A stretch of 64,000 nucleotides of DNA from Clostridia bacterium (GCA_017937285.1 JAGBDU010000029.1:1-64000), one strand, 5' to 3'. Numbered from the stretch's first letter, positions 49,472 through 59,645 are shown. Notes: a model not told the origin generated them from the sequence alone. Numbers and translations are program-made.

Positions 49472-50389
49472 TTAAAGTTCGGCATTATTGTTTCCTCCTA
49501 TGGATTTAGAGAGTGTCCCTTTTTCCACAAACTGGGAAAAGAGAACCGTCCCCATTTCCCCTTCAAATACAGTTGTCGCAGGTCCTGTCATATATACGTG
49601 ATTGTCTTTTTTGCTCCATTCTATTTGCAAACTTCCACCTAATAGTTCTACAGTTGCTCGCTTTTCTGTATATCCATTTAAATTACATGCAACTAGTGAT
49701 GCACATGCTCCTGTTCCACAGGCTAGAGTTTCTCCTGCTCCTCTTTCCCATACTCTCATTTTTATTTTGTTTTTATCTACTAATTCTATAAATTCTATGT
49801 TTGCTTTTTTTGGAAAATGCTTATCACATTCTAAGATTGGACCATATTTATTTATATCAAACTCCTCTACATTTTCTACTATTGTTATTGCATGTGGATT
49901 TCCCATTGATACAGATGTAAATTTAAATTCTTTGTCTAATGCTTTTAAATTTAAATTTTTTACTATTTTTTCATCTGATACTACAGGAATTTTTTCTGGA
50001 GCCAATATTGGTTCTCCCATATCTACTTTTACTGTTTCTACTTTTCCATCTTTGATATTAAAGTTTAAAACTTTAATTCCTGCTAAAGTTTCTACTGTGA
50101 TAGGATTTTTATTTGTTAAACCTTTATCATATACAAATTTTCCTACACATCTTATTCCATTTCCACACATTTCTGCTTCACTACCATCGTAGTTAAACAT
50201 TCTCATTTTAAAATCTGCAATATCGCTATCGCATATTAGAATTAGTCCATCTGAACCAACTCCGAAGTGTCTGTCACTGACAAATTTAGCTAGGTCAGAT
50301 TCGTGCTCTATTTTTTGCCCAGTTTTAGCTGTACAATCAATATAAACATAATCATTTCCTAGCCCATGCATTTTTGTAAATTTAATCAT
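49472..50389 (-). CDS. dapF: Diaminopimelate epimerase with a repeat-derived C-terminus
   Basis: The enzyme converts LL- to meso-diaminopimelate. It begins [18 protein letters not shown]. The two catalytic Cys lie in [18 protein letters not shown] and [16 protein letters not shown]. Normal DapF ends close to [10 protein letters not shown]. Here about 27 more residues ([20 protein letters not shown] and so on) follow, encoded by a palindromic repeat. ATG 50389 is preceded by AGGTGG. Confidence 0.94.
   Translation of the reverse strand: MIKFTKMHGLGNDYVYIDCTAKTGQKIEHESDLAKFVSDRHFGVGSDGLILICDSDIADFKMRMFNYDGSEAEMCGNGIRCVGKFVYDKGLTNKNPITVETLAGIKVLNFNIKDGKVETVKVDMGEPILAPEKIPVVSDEKIVKNLNLKALDKEFKFTSVSMGNPHAITIVENVEEFDINKYGPILECDKHFPKKANIEFIELVDKNKIKMRVWERGAGETLACGTGACASLVACNLNGYTEKRATVELLGGSLQIEWSKKDNHVYMTGPATTVFEGEMGTVLFSQFVEKGTLSKSIGGNNNAEL
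49503..49562. repeat. REP-like palindromic repeat inside the end of dapF
   Basis: gtgtccctttttccacaa, actgggaaaagagaaccgtc and cccatttcccc form the G/C-clustered pattern (ggggacggttctcttttccc on the other strand) of dispersed palindromic repeats known from many Firmicutes. It is open in the dapF frame. Confidence 0.6.
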
Positions 50390-50618
50390 AATTTTTTCCA
50401 CCTTTCAAAGGTATTAATGTTAGATAGAATATAGTTATATTTTTATCTATGGATATTATATCATTAAAAGTAAATTTTTCAATATATTTTGGGAACGATT
50501 CCTAAATTAAATTTTTTCATAAAATACAATAACTCGCCTCCAACAATATTATTAAATTAAGATATATTAGATAAAATATGTGCTTACCATAATTATATGG
50601 TCATCTCTATTCAAAAAT

Positions 50619-50647
50619 TTGACATTTTATGTTAAGTATGGTATATT
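50619..50647 (+). promoter_or_regulatory. Promoter of orf112
   Basis: TTGACA (50619-50624), a 17-base spacer and TATATT (50642-50647). Apart from this the 370-base stretch 50402-50771 holds no gene that I can see. Confidence 0.7.
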
Positions 50648-50771
50648 AAAATTACAGTTTTATCTGTAGTTTATTTGTCTGAATTAATATGTACTTCATA
50701 TTATAATTTATGACAATAACAAAGTAAGGATTTTTCTTACAACTACTCGAAAGAAAAAGGAGCGAAAAAGA

Positions 50772-51110
50772 ATGAAAATGGAAAATTTGAAAAACATTTA
50801 CAAAAAGTTGCGGACAGAGGTATCTCAAAAGTATCCAGATGCCAAAAATGTGAAACTGCATATTTTGCATTTTGGATATGCTCCTCTTACGCAAACTTCG
50901 GTGTATGTAACCTTTTTATCTCGTAATCCAGATACAGGAAAATTTCAGCTATCAGAATCAAACTGGCATACGCTGGAAAAATTTTCCTCTCCTTATGATG
51001 GCCGAGAAAAACTGGAGCAATTATCATCAAAAATAAGATTTCCGATTAAATATCATAAATCGGGGTCATATTTTTGTGACGAGATAATTGTTACTTCATC
51101 ACGCTCATAG
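50772..51110 (+). CDS. Hypothetical protein, 112 aa, GC-richer orphan cassette
   Basis: I do not recognise it. The protein is a small soluble alpha/beta-like domain (KNVKLHILHFGYAPLTQTSV and YVTFLSRNPDTGKFQLSESN) without catalytic signature. AAGGAG lies nine bases before the ATG. It is the only plus-strand gene in this part of the window. It has its own promoter and terminator, higher G+C and unusual codons, including in-frame CGG at 50811 (followed by A) without a frame change. It therefore resembles orf293 in style and is probably a recent arrival. Confidence 0.65.
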   Translation: MKMENLKNIYKKLRTEVSQKYPDAKNVKLHILHFGYAPLTQTSVYVTFLSRNPDTGKFQLSESNWHTLEKFSSPYDGREKLEQLSSKIRFPIKYHKSGSYFCDEIIVTSSRS

Positions 51111-51178
51111 AAGAAAGAATAACGGGTTAAATTATATTTCATAATAATTTTACAGCTCGTTAATTGTTCTCACTTCAA

Positions 51179-51216
51179 TAAAAAGTCCTTCCTACGTATT
51201 GTAGAAGGACTTTTTA
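51179..51216. terminator. Bidirectional terminator between orf112 and guaA
   Basis: aaaagtccttc-ctacgtattgta-gaaggactttt, with A and T runs on each side, serves both converging genes. Confidence 0.9.
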
Positions 51217-51239
51217 TTGTTATTAAATTTAATTGTTTC

Positions 51240-52778
51240 TTATTCCCATTCAATAGTAGCTGGGGGTTTTCCTGTTATATCATAAACAACACGATTTACA
51301 TGTTTTACTTCATTTACTATTCTGCTTGAAACCTTTTCCAATATTTCATATGGAATTTTTGTCCATTCTGCTGTCATAAAATCTGATGTTGTTACAGCTC
51401 TTAGTGCTATTGTGTAATCGTATGTTCTTTCATCTCCCATTACACCTACGCTTTTTATATTTGTTAATACTGCAAAATATTGATTTATAGCTCTATCTAA
51501 TTTTGCATTTGCAATTTCTTCTCTGAATATATAATCTGCATTTTTTAATATATTTAACTTATTCTCAGTAATATCACCAATTACACGAATTGCAAGTCCT
51601 GGTCCTGGGAATGGTTGACGATATACTAAAAATTCTGGAAGACCTAGCTCTAAACCTACTTTTCTTACTTCATCTTTAAATAAATCTCTTAGTGGCTCTA
51701 TTATTTCTTTAAAGTCTACATAGTCTGGAAGTCCTCCTACATTGTGATGGCTTTTTATTTTTGCTCCAGCTCCAACTCCACTTTCTATTACATCTGGATA
51801 TATTGTTCCTTGTACTAGATAATCTACTGTTCCTATTTTTTTAGCTTCTTCTTCAAATACACGAATAAATTCTTCTCCTATTATTTTTCTTTTTTGCTCT
51901 GGATCTGATACTCCTGCAAGTTTTCCTAGGAATCTATCTTTTGCATCAACTCTAACGAAGTTTACATCAAAATTTTTAGTAAACACTTCTTCTACTTCTT
52001 CCGCTTCGTTTTTTCTAAGTAATCCATGATCAACAAAAATACAAGTTAAATTTTTTCCAATTGCTTTATTTATTAAAGCTGCTGCAACAGATGAATCTAC
52101 TCCACCAGATAATGCACATAGTGCTTTTTTATTTCCTATTTTTTCTTTTATAGCCTTTACAGTTTCTTCTGCAAAAGAGCTCATCTTCCATGTTCCAGAA
52201 CATCCACAAATATTATATATGAAATTTTTTATTATTTCTGTTCCTTTATTTGTATGATTTACTTCTGGATGGAATTGAATTCCATAAAAGTTCTTTTTAG
52301 TATTTTGCATCGCTGCATTTGGACAATGTGATGTTGACCCTATATTTTCGAATCCTTCTGGAAGAGCTTCTACAAAATCTGTATGACTCATTAAGCAGTC
52401 ATTGTTATTATCAAAACCATTAAATAATTTTGATGTATTATTTATTTTTACATTTGTTACACCATATTCTCTTTTATCTGCTTTTTGAACTTTTCCTCCA
52501 AGCATATGTGTCATTAATTGCATTCCATAGCAAATCCCCAAAACAGGAACTCCTAAATTGAATATTTCTTCGCTACATTTAGGGCTATTGTCTGCATATA
52601 CACTTGCAGGACCTCCTGTGAATATTATTCCCTTTGGATTTTTTTCTTTTATTTTTTCTATGGATGTACTAAATGGCACTATTTCTGAATATACATTACA
52701 TTCACGTACACGTCTTGCTATTAATTGATTGTATTGACCATAGAAATCTATTATTAAAATTAATTCTTTATTGTTCAT
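51240..52778 (-). CDS. guaA: GMP synthase (glutamine-hydrolysing)
   Basis: This 512-residue enzyme makes GMP from XMP. The glutaminase part has [19 protein letters not shown] (nucleophile Cys) and [13 protein letters not shown]. The ATP pyrophosphatase loop is [14 protein letters not shown]. It ends [15 protein letters not shown], which is canonical. Last gene of guaB-orf106-guaA. Confidence 0.97.
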   Translation of the reverse strand: MNNKELILIIDFYGQYNQLIARRVRECNVYSEIVPFSTSIEKIKEKNPKGIIFTGGPASVYADNSPKCSEEIFNLGVPVLGICYGMQLMTHMLGGKVQKADKREYGVTNVKINNTSKLFNGFDNNNDCLMSHTDFVEALPEGFENIGSTSHCPNAAMQNTKKNFYGIQFHPEVNHTNKGTEIIKNFIYNICGCSGTWKMSSFAEETVKAIKEKIGNKKALCALSGGVDSSVAAALINKAIGKNLTCIFVDHGLLRKNEAEEVEEVFTKNFDVNFVRVDAKDRFLGKLAGVSDPEQKRKIIGEEFIRVFEEEAKKIGTVDYLVQGTIYPDVIESGVGAGAKIKSHHNVGGLPDYVDFKEIIEPLRDLFKDEVRKVGLELGLPEFLVYRQPFPGPGLAIRVIGDITENKLNILKNADYIFREEIANAKLDRAINQYFAVLTNIKSVGVMGDERTYDYTIALRAVTTSDFMTAEWTKIPYEILEKVSSRIVNEVKHVNRVVYDITGKPPATIEWE

Positions 52779-52796
52779 TTTTTATCCTTTCGATTA

Positions 52797-53117
52797 TTAC
52801 TTCATTATTGAATAAGTAATAATTTTATTTTTATTTACTAAAATTGTATCAAACTCTTCTGTTCCTATTGGATTTTCATGTTCTGCAGTAAATGAAGTTG
52901 GATGTTGAATGCCAGATATTGAAAATAAATTCATACGAATCATTTTCACATTACTAAGCTCAATTAATTCTTCATCCCAATCTATTATTTCTCCGATTGC
53001 AACTATTATTGATGTTATACTACTTTCTTTAGGTAAATGACCATCGCTTATTCCTGTTCCAGAATCAGAGCTAATTAATAATTTTACTTTTTTATTTTTA
53101 TATTTTTCTAATAACAT
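52797..53117 (-). CDS. Hypothetical protein, 106 aa, between guaB and guaA
   Basis: I do not recognise it with certainty. It starts LLEKYKNKKVKLLISSDSGT and continues with GEIIDWDEELIELSNVKMIR, a pattern like Sm/SH3-type small beta barrels. The spacing of 18 bases to guaA and 45 to guaB suggests one mRNA, so a role in purine or RNA metabolism is possible. Inference only. Confidence 0.6.
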   Translation of the reverse strand: MLLEKYKNKKVKLLISSDSGTGISDGHLPKESSITSIIVAIGEIIDWDEELIELSNVKMIRMNLFSISGIQHPTSFTAEHENPIGTEEFDTILVNKNKIITYSIMK

Positions 53118-53162
53118 TTTATCTTCTTCTCCTTTTTTACTATAATTTCAATATACTATATA

Positions 53163-54671
53163 TTAATCTTGAGTTGTTACTTCTTTTAACATAACATCAT
53201 GTGCACTACCTTCTTTTATACTAATATTTGAAACCATTGTTAATCTTGCTTTTTCATGGAATTCTGGTATTGAAATAGCACCACAGTTACACATTGTTGA
53301 TTTTATTTTAGCAACTGTTACAGCTAAATTATCTTTAAGTGGTCCTGCATATGGAATATATGAATCGACTCCTTCTTCAAAACTTAATTTATTTTTTCCT
53401 ACTTCTCCTAGGTCATATCTTTGCCAGTTTCTTGCACGGTTTGAGCCTTCTCCCCAATACTCTTTAACAAAGTTTCCTCCAATTTTTACTTTTCTTGTTG
53501 GGCTCTCGTCAAAACGAGCAAAGTATCTGCCCATCATTACAAAATCTGCTCCCATTGCTAATGCTAATGTAATGTGATAGTCATGCACTATTCCACCATC
53601 TGAACAAATTGGAATATATATACCGGTTCTTTCGAAATATTCGTTTCTTGCTTCTACAACATCAATTAGGCTACTGGCTTGTCCACGTCCAATTCCTTTG
53701 GTCTCACGAGTTATACAAATTGAGCCTCCTCCAACTCCAACTTTTATGAAGTCTGCTCCTGCTTCTGCTAAATAGTAAAACCCTTCTTTGTCTACTACAT
53801 TTCCAGCTCCAATTTTTACATCATCTCCATAGTGAGCTCTTACCCAGTCTATAGTATTTTTTTGCCATACTGAATATCCATCTGATGAATCCATGCAAAG
53901 TAAATCAACTCCGGCTTCTACTAATGCTGGTATTCTTTGTTCATAATCTCTTGTGTTTATTCCTGCTCCTACTATGTATCTCTTGTTTTCATCTAATAAT
54001 GAATCTGGATTATTTTTTCTTTCTTCATAATCTTTTCTGAATACTAAATGTTCTAAATTATCGTTATCATCTAATATTGGCAAACAGCTAATTTTGTGTT
54101 CCCATATTATATCATTTGCTTCTGCTAAGCTTATTCCTTTTTTTGCACAAACTATTTTTGATCTTGGGGTCATAAAATTATCAATTGAATCATCTAAATT
54201 TGCTCTAGAAATTCTATAATCTTTATCTGTGACTAGACCTAAAAATTTTCCATTACTTGTTCCGTCTTCTGTAATAGTTACTGTTGAATGGCCTGTTCTT
54301 TCTACTAGTGCAATTACATCTTTTAATGGTGTTCCACTTTTTACATTTGAATCACTATCTATGAATCCTGCTTTGTGTTTTTTTACTTTTCTAACCATTT
54401 CTGCTTCATCTTCTATTGATTGTGATCCATAAATAAAAGAACATCCACCTTCGCGCGCCAAAGCAATAGCCATCTTTTCTCCTGAAACGGCTTGCATTAT
54501 AGCAGACACAAATGGGATGTTCTCTGAATATTTTGGCTCTTCACCTTTTTTAAATTTTACAAGTGGTGTTTTTAAACTTACATTGCTTGGTATACATCTT
54601 TCATCTGTTAGATTTGGTAATAATAAAAATTCGTTAAATGTTCTTGATACGTCTTGTAGTATTTTTGCCAT
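53163..54671 (-). CDS. guaB: Inosine-5'-monophosphate dehydrogenase
   Basis: This 502-residue enzyme oxidises IMP to XMP. The TIM barrel has [30 protein letters not shown] (catalytic Cys) and [20 protein letters not shown]. Two CBS repeats lie inside at about 95-215 ([20 protein letters not shown]). The flap has [17 protein letters not shown]. Slightly longer than average. Confidence 0.95.
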   Translation of the reverse strand: MAKILQDVSRTFNEFLLLPNLTDERCIPSNVSLKTPLVKFKKGEEPKYSENIPFVSAIMQAVSGEKMAIALAREGGCSFIYGSQSIEDEAEMVRKVKKHKAGFIDSDSNVKSGTPLKDVIALVERTGHSTVTITEDGTSNGKFLGLVTDKDYRISRANLDDSIDNFMTPRSKIVCAKKGISLAEANDIIWEHKISCLPILDDNDNLEHLVFRKDYEERKNNPDSLLDENKRYIVGAGINTRDYEQRIPALVEAGVDLLCMDSSDGYSVWQKNTIDWVRAHYGDDVKIGAGNVVDKEGFYYLAEAGADFIKVGVGGGSICITRETKGIGRGQASSLIDVVEARNEYFERTGIYIPICSDGGIVHDYHITLALAMGADFVMMGRYFARFDESPTRKVKIGGNFVKEYWGEGSNRARNWQRYDLGEVGKNKLSFEEGVDSYIPYAGPLKDNLAVTVAKIKSTMCNCGAISIPEFHEKARLTMVSNISIKEGSAHDVMLKEVTTQD

Positions 54672-54783
54672 TTTGTATTCCTCCTTTATTTAGTTTGATT
54701 TTTGTATTATATCAAATTTCACATAATTTAACAATAATTTTTAATAAAAATTGTTGATATTTTAGTTGACCATTGGTTACTAT

Positions 54784-54832
54784 TCACAGCCATTTTTTTA
54801 GAGTAGTGGAAAAGTAATTATATTATACAAAA
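54784..54832. repeat. Dispersed repeat, right-arm half copy
   Basis: cacagccatttttttagagtagtggaaaag and aattatattatacaaaaat match the right arm of the long copy at 21883-22098 in reverse orientation. Confidence 0.6.
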
Positions 54833-54847
54833 ATCATAAAATATAAA

Positions 54848-54902
54848 AAACAAAAAATAGAATCCCAAATATTATTAAAAAATCTAGCTTTAGGATTCTA
54901 TT
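54848..54902 (-). terminator. Terminator of the deaminase operon
   Basis: tagaatcc and ggattcta pair across a 27-base loop, and a T-rich tract follows on the minus strand. Confidence 0.7.
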
Positions 54903-54915
54903 ATATTTATTTTGT

Positions 54916-57393
54916 TTAGGCAATTGTTATATCTGAATTATCTAAACATATTTTATTAATTATGTCTTCGTTTTTCATATTAAATTTTGTTACATATCCT
55001 TCTAATGATTTAGCTTTTTCTTTTAATGCCTCTACGTCATCATTTATATAAATTTTTGCTTTAGCTTTTCCATTTTTTGCTTCTTGAACTAAATTTGATA
55101 CTGGTGAATTTCCGTCAAAAGCAAGTACTATTGAAGGTCTACGCTCAAATATTTCATAATTAAAACTTTTATATATACCAAGTTCTTCCGATTCTGTTGA
55201 AATGCAAACCCCATTTAGCTCTTTTTTTAATAACATGTTTGCAAGCTCTTTTGATACTTTTTTAGGTATAATTGCATCTATTTCAAATTTTTTATTTATT
55301 TCTTTGCTTATATCAATAATTGCTTTTTCGTATCCTTGCATTTTATGGCCTATTACAAAATATGCTTTTTCGTTATCTAATTTTTTTATAAGCTCTTTTA
55401 ATATTTTTTTACCTTCTTCACTTAAAATTGTTTCTCTTCCTTGAGCATTAAAACTTCCCCCTGCAATTATTACTGGTATTTTATCATCTGGTAGTTTTAC
55501 TATTTTCTCTTTTAAAATTTCTGCAGAATCTACATTTATATTTTGACCAATTTCAAATTTTCTATTTTTATTTTTTTCTATTTCATTTAGCTCTTCTTCT
55601 ATAATGGCATCTTTTATATTTCTTCCATTTAACCAAACTTTAAACTTTTCATTTTTTATTTTAAAATATTCTTCATTTTTTGTAATTAAGTCATCTTCTA
55701 CTTTTTTCATTTTATTTAAATCTTCTTCTGTTAAATTTAATAAGTTAGTAAGAGCCATTTGCTCTTCCATACAATCTGTTCCATATATTCCGCAACCATC
55801 TGAACCTTGTACACAATTAACATTATTTGCTAAATATTTTTTTATTGGATGTGATTCTAAATTAGTTAAATTATTTAAACGTACATTTGATGTTAATTGG
55901 AACTCTAAAATTATTCCATCTTTTTTCATTTCTTCTACTATTTTTTTACCATCTTCTGTTTCTAAATCTATTCCATACAAGCCATGACCTATTCGGCATC
56001 TTGGCATCTTTTTTCCTTTGGGAACAGATTCTTTTATACATCTTATTGACTTAACTACATTATCTCTTAAACTATCATTTTCTCCTGCATGTATACGAAT
56101 TGTAAAGCCATTATCTTGTTCTACTGCAAATTCCACTAGCTCTTTTATTACTTGCTTAAAATTGCAGATATCATTTATTTCTTCTCCAATAATATCGCTG
56201 CCTACAATGTATGGGCTGTTAGCTGCTACTTTTAAAACATCAACACCTTCTTTTAATTGCTCTTTAGTCATTAATGTTCTACTTAATGAGCCCAAAAACC
56301 TTAATTTCACACCTGTTTCTGCTTCTATTTTTGGTAATATTTCATGTAGCTCTTCTAAAATTTTTGCTCCTTCTTCACCTTTTCTAACAATCCATGTCAC
56401 AGAAATTTCCGCATAACAAATTCCTTGTTTTTTATACTCTCTAGCTACCCAAAGTAACTTGTCTTGAAGTAAAGTATTATTTTTATATTTCTCACTATTT
56501 GAATCTTCTAACATTTTATATATTATGTTTTTTATTGTTCTGCTTGGAATCTTATCAATTTTACTTTTTCTTATTGTTATTTTATTTTCGCTTTCTTTTC
56601 CCTTTGAAAAAACATATCTATAAATATATAGTTTTTCTAAATTAGTAAAAACTGCCTGCCCATCTTTAATTAATACAAGACTGTTTCTTATTTTTGCTAT
56701 ATTTTCTTCCATATCATTTGGATTATTTAGTATTAGGTCTGCAAAATTTATATATGTTTCATCATCTATTTTTCTAGTTAATTTTTTTCCTGGTAAATCA
56801 CAATAAGCATATTTTTTTTCAATTTGGCACCTTTGTTTAAATAATTCGTTTGCTTGTTTATCTGAAAGTTTTAAATTTAATTTTTTTATGTAATATAGTG
56901 GATATTTTATTTGATGTTTAATTCCTAATGCAATTAAATCATCTGAATTTAAGTTAGCATGTATATGCGTATGTAAATCTGTTCTAAATTTATTTTTTTT
57001 CAAAATATAAGTTTTGATTAGAGTTTTTTTCACATCTATTTTATAATCTTTTGTTTGTGACATTAATGTTTTATTTATTGCTGGAATTTGTGCTTTAATT
57101 TCAATTTTTCCATTTAAATAAATGTTTGCAATCTTTATTCCTCCTAATCTAAAAATATATACTTCTTCATTATCAGAATTTATACTAGCAGGTATTGTTC
57201 CAGTTATTATTTTCATATCATTTTCATTTTTTATAGTATTTACTCCACATATTCTTGCAAGATTTGTGATTAGATTTCCTGTTTTATGGTTTGGAGTTTC
57301 TATGATATATTTTAATTCATCTTGATTTTCATTATATAAATTTACAATAATATCTTTTTCTTTATCTAAATAAAACTTATCAAAAAATTTCAT
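54916..57393 (-). CDS. Large adenosine deaminase-like protein with a C-terminal SLOG-like domain
   Basis: The protein is 825 residues. The first about 135 are unrecognised. A deaminase TIM barrel follows: metal-binding TDLHTHIHANL near 139, IRIHAGEND near 425 (catalytic Glu and His), and LEFQLTSNVRLNNL with HPIKKYL near 490-510, where ordinary enzymes have CPTSN. An Asp pair near 525 follows (QGSDGCGIYGTD). From about 610 a Rossmann-like part begins (VIIAGGSFNAQGRETILSEE, then YFVIGHKMQGYEKA), resembling SLOG nucleotide-sensor domains. Size and build recall RADAR RdrB, but no RdrA lies here. Real substrate unknown. Confidence 0.65.
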   Translation of the reverse strand: MKFFDKFYLDKEKDIIVNLYNENQDELKYIIETPNHKTGNLITNLARICGVNTIKNENDMKIITGTIPASINSDNEEVYIFRLGGIKIANIYLNGKIEIKAQIPAINKTLMSQTKDYKIDVKKTLIKTYILKKNKFRTDLHTHIHANLNSDDLIALGIKHQIKYPLYYIKKLNLKLSDKQANELFKQRCQIEKKYAYCDLPGKKLTRKIDDETYINFADLILNNPNDMEENIAKIRNSLVLIKDGQAVFTNLEKLYIYRYVFSKGKESENKITIRKSKIDKIPSRTIKNIIYKMLEDSNSEKYKNNTLLQDKLLWVAREYKKQGICYAEISVTWIVRKGEEGAKILEELHEILPKIEAETGVKLRFLGSLSRTLMTKEQLKEGVDVLKVAANSPYIVGSDIIGEEINDICNFKQVIKELVEFAVEQDNGFTIRIHAGENDSLRDNVVKSIRCIKESVPKGKKMPRCRIGHGLYGIDLETEDGKKIVEEMKKDGIILEFQLTSNVRLNNLTNLESHPIKKYLANNVNCVQGSDGCGIYGTDCMEEQMALTNLLNLTEEDLNKMKKVEDDLITKNEEYFKIKNEKFKVWLNGRNIKDAIIEEELNEIEKNKNRKFEIGQNINVDSAEILKEKIVKLPDDKIPVIIAGGSFNAQGRETILSEEGKKILKELIKKLDNEKAYFVIGHKMQGYEKAIIDISKEINKKFEIDAIIPKKVSKELANMLLKKELNGVCISTESEELGIYKSFNYEIFERRPSIVLAFDGNSPVSNLVQEAKNGKAKAKIYINDDVEALKEKAKSLEGYVTKFNMKNEDIINKICLDNSDITIA

Positions 57394-57482
57394 ATTACTA
57401 ACTCCTTCTCTAAATTATGTAAATTCTATTTTATCATATTTGTTATCTTTATACAATATATATTTTTAACATTTCTAAAATT

Positions 57483-57776
57483 TCATATTTTATAATTATT
57501 TTTTAATTCTTTAAACTCATTTGTAGATATTAAATTTAAATAAGTTCTTTTTATATCTTTTTCATCTACTAATTTGCTTAATATTTTTAATGAACTTTCC
57601 ATTGGTATTTTGAAAAAAATTGCCTCATCCTCTTCTAAGATTAATTCAATCTTCTTTTGAATAAGTAACTCTTTTTCTAAATCTACATATGCATTTTTAT
57701 TTTGATTATTCTGTTTAAGCTCTAGCTCTGCAATCTTTTGTTTATTTACATCTTTAATCTCTTTTATTCTCATCAT
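57483..57776 (-). CDS. Hypothetical protein, 97 aa, in the deaminase operon
   Basis: I do not recognise it. It is acidic and helical, with a possible coiled segment (VNKQKIAELELKQNNQNKNA). Its ATG overlaps the stop of the preceding reading frame, so it is translationally coupled, and it lies 90 bases ahead of the deaminase-like gene. Confidence 0.6.
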   Translation of the reverse strand: MMRIKEIKDVNKQKIAELELKQNNQNKNAYVDLEKELLIQKKIELILEEDEAIFFKIPMESSLKILSKLVDEKDIKRTYLNLISTNEFKELKNNYKI

Positions 57777-58138
57777 AATATATCCCTTTCATCATATAAA
57801 TAATTTCTGTTTTCATCTCTTTTAGATTGTGCTTCAGTGCTTTTAATTTCTTCATAGTCAATTCCTCTAATTTCTCTTTGCCCAGGAATTATATTATAAA
57901 TTCCATTTTCAATTCTTTTTGTAATTTCACTTTGAGCTATCGGTACTAGTCCTTTTTCATCTACATATGTTAAATATTTATAATTTGGATTTTTTCTATC
58001 TCCAATATTTATTGAAAATATTGGTACAATTTCTCTATTAAATTTTTCATCTTGTGTATATAAACTATAATATAAGCTTGTTTTTTTTCTTCCTTCTTCA
58101 CTCATAATTATATATCTTAAATTGGAAAGATAATCCAT
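57773..58138 (-). CDS. C-terminal part of the transglutaminase-like protein, or a separate 121 aa protein
   Basis: This frame begins at ATG 58138, four codons after GGA of the CGGA quartet at 58151-58148, and is open without interruption from that glycine. If the CGG causes a +1 shift, as in parA, dinB and nth, this is the last 125 residues of a 547-residue protein. It can also be a separate protein started by reinitiation. It contains NREIVPIFSINIGDRKNPN and ITKRIENGIYNIIPGQRE; family unknown. Confidence 0.6.
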   Translation of the reverse strand: MDYLSNLRYIIMSEEGRKKTSLYYSLYTQDEKFNREIVPIFSINIGDRKNPNYKYLTYVDEKGLVPIAQSEITKRIENGIYNIIPGQREIRGIDYEEIKSTEAQSKRDENRNYLYDERDIL

Positions 58139-58142
58139 TCTT

Positions 58143-59417
58143 TCAATTCCGATTAAGTTTCGAATCTTTAAGAATGTTATTTATAATACTAAGTTCTTGT
58201 AATATACTTTTATTATCAGAATTACTATTAATATCAAATAATTCTGATTTATAATTTCTATTATCGCCTATTAACTCAATCAGTTCAGAAACATTGTTTA
58301 ATTCATTATATTTTATAGTAAATTGTTTTTGTGATTGTACATCTATTTGACTTACAATATTAGTTTTTAAATCTCTAACCTTCAATCCCGCAGGTTTTAT
58401 ACCTAATTTTGCTCTTGTTAAATCGCTCATTCTAGTTTTATCTATTTTAGATTGTGTTAAATTAGTTGCATCTGCAGTTATCATTTTACAACCATTTATT
58501 ATCGTTACATATTTATGTTCGCCATTTTGATTTATATAAGCATCTATTCCGTTCTTTTTTAAGAAATATGTATATAATTCAGCCCATGATTTACATGTTA
58601 CTTTTTTATCTTCAGAACATTCCTTTAATGATTTATTATATAACTTGTTTGTAAAATCATTTGAAAAGTCTTGATTCATAGAGAAAAAATTTTGGTCATA
58701 TCCAAGTATTTTATTTAAATTACAATATATTTGTTCAATTACAATTTCTTTATCTGAATCTATGGGAATTTCTTGCATTATTGATTTTTCAAATTCTTCA
58801 TTTATTTGCTCATATAAAGATAAATCTATTGTATAACTTTTTGATTTTATATTGTATATTTCTTCTATGATATTTAATCTTTTATTACTTTCTTCATTTA
58901 ACTTAATTAATGATTTTTGAAAAAATTGTGCTAGATTTGTTTTAATATATTGTTCTATTTGTAGCTTTGAAAATCCGCAAAAAGTTCCTTCATTATCATT
59001 CATGTTAACAAACAAGTCAAAGGCATTCTCATCTCTTATAATATCTAAAGCTATATCTTGTAAATTATAACCTTCTACAGATTTATTTATATATTTACTA
59101 TTTTTAAATTTATGCCCAGTCATTTTTTTTATTCTCTTTAGATTCTCTTTCGAAAATTGTTTACCTCTTTGTTCCATAAAATTAGCATATTCGTACACAG
59201 CCTTTATATAGTCAGGTTTTGTAACACTTGACAAAAATATTTCTTGAACATTATCACACTTAATGAACTTTTGATAAACTTCATCGTCATTTATAATAGC
59301 TTCAATTGTGTCAATTGTTATTATTGGTGCAGTTCTATTAAATTCTTCATTTTTTTCGTTTAATTGCAAATATTGATTTTTTTTAAATAGACTTTTTAAT
59401 TTATCTAATATTACCAT
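58143..59417 (-). CDS. Transglutaminase-like (papain-fold) protein
   Basis: The protein is 424 residues if it stops at TGA 58145-58143. A likely transglutaminase-type catalytic triad is seen: Cys in VTCKSWAELYTYFLKKNGID, His in NGEHKYVTIING and Asp in MITADATNL, all between about residues 270 and 325. The first part is helical and unrecognised. There is no signal peptide. CGG is its second-last codon (AAT CGG AAT TGA); shifting there fuses it to the next frame. It begins a probable operon with orf97 and the deaminase-like gene. Role unknown; a processing or conflict function is speculation. Confidence 0.65.
   Translation of the reverse strand: MVILDKLKSLFKKNQYLQLNEKNEEFNRTAPIITIDTIEAIINDDEVYQKFIKCDNVQEIFLSSVTKPDYIKAVYEYANFMEQRGKQFSKENLKRIKKMTGHKFKNSKYINKSVEGYNLQDIALDIIRDENAFDLFVNMNDNEGTFCGFSKLQIEQYIKTNLAQFFQKSLIKLNEESNKRLNIIEEIYNIKSKSYTIDLSLYEQINEEFEKSIMQEIPIDSDKEIVIEQIYCNLNKILGYDQNFFSMNQDFSNDFTNKLYNKSLKECSEDKKVTCKSWAELYTYFLKKNGIDAYINQNGEHKYVTIINGCKMITADATNLTQSKIDKTRMSDLTRAKLGIKPAGLKVRDLKTNIVSQIDVQSQKQFTIKYNELNNVSELIELIGDNRNYKSELFDINSNSDNKSILQELSIINNILKDSKLNRN
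58148..58151 (-). other. CGGA candidate +1 frameshift site at the end of the transglutaminase-like gene
   Basis: Frame zero reads CTT AAT CGG AAT TGA; the +1 frame reads AAT (C) GGA ATT GAA AGA ATG and continues through the next frame. Unlike the other three sites, separate translation is a fair alternative. Confidence 0.6.
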
Positions 59418-59601
59418 TTATTCCTCTTTATTCATTATTTAAAATTTTTGTAAACAAAAAAATCAACCAGATTATTTCTTGTATATTTCAATAAAAGATT
59501 ATCATCTATAAAGCAAGTCAATTTTTGACACACTTTTTTACACATTAAATACATGAAAAGTATTAAAAATTTTATATATTTTAATATCAACTTTATAAAA
59601 T

Positions 59602-59637
59602 AAGAACCGCTATATCCCTTGATATAACGATTCTTGT
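59602..59637 (-). terminator. Terminator of the tRNA cluster
   Basis: On the minus strand AAGAATCGTTATATC-AAGG-GATATAGCGGTTCTT is followed by ATTTTAT. Confidence 0.85.
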
Positions 59638-59645
59638 TTGTTGTT

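Noticed and set aside
50641..50894. Minus-strand 80-codon frame overlapping orf112
   Set aside because: It lacks a proper start signal and is antisense to the better-supported orf112, which has promoter, ribosome binding site and terminator.
54916..57393. Calling the deaminase-like gene RADAR rdrB
   Set aside because: Size and architecture are similar, but no RdrA ATPase is next to it and the C-terminus looks SLOG-like, so the name would be unsupported.
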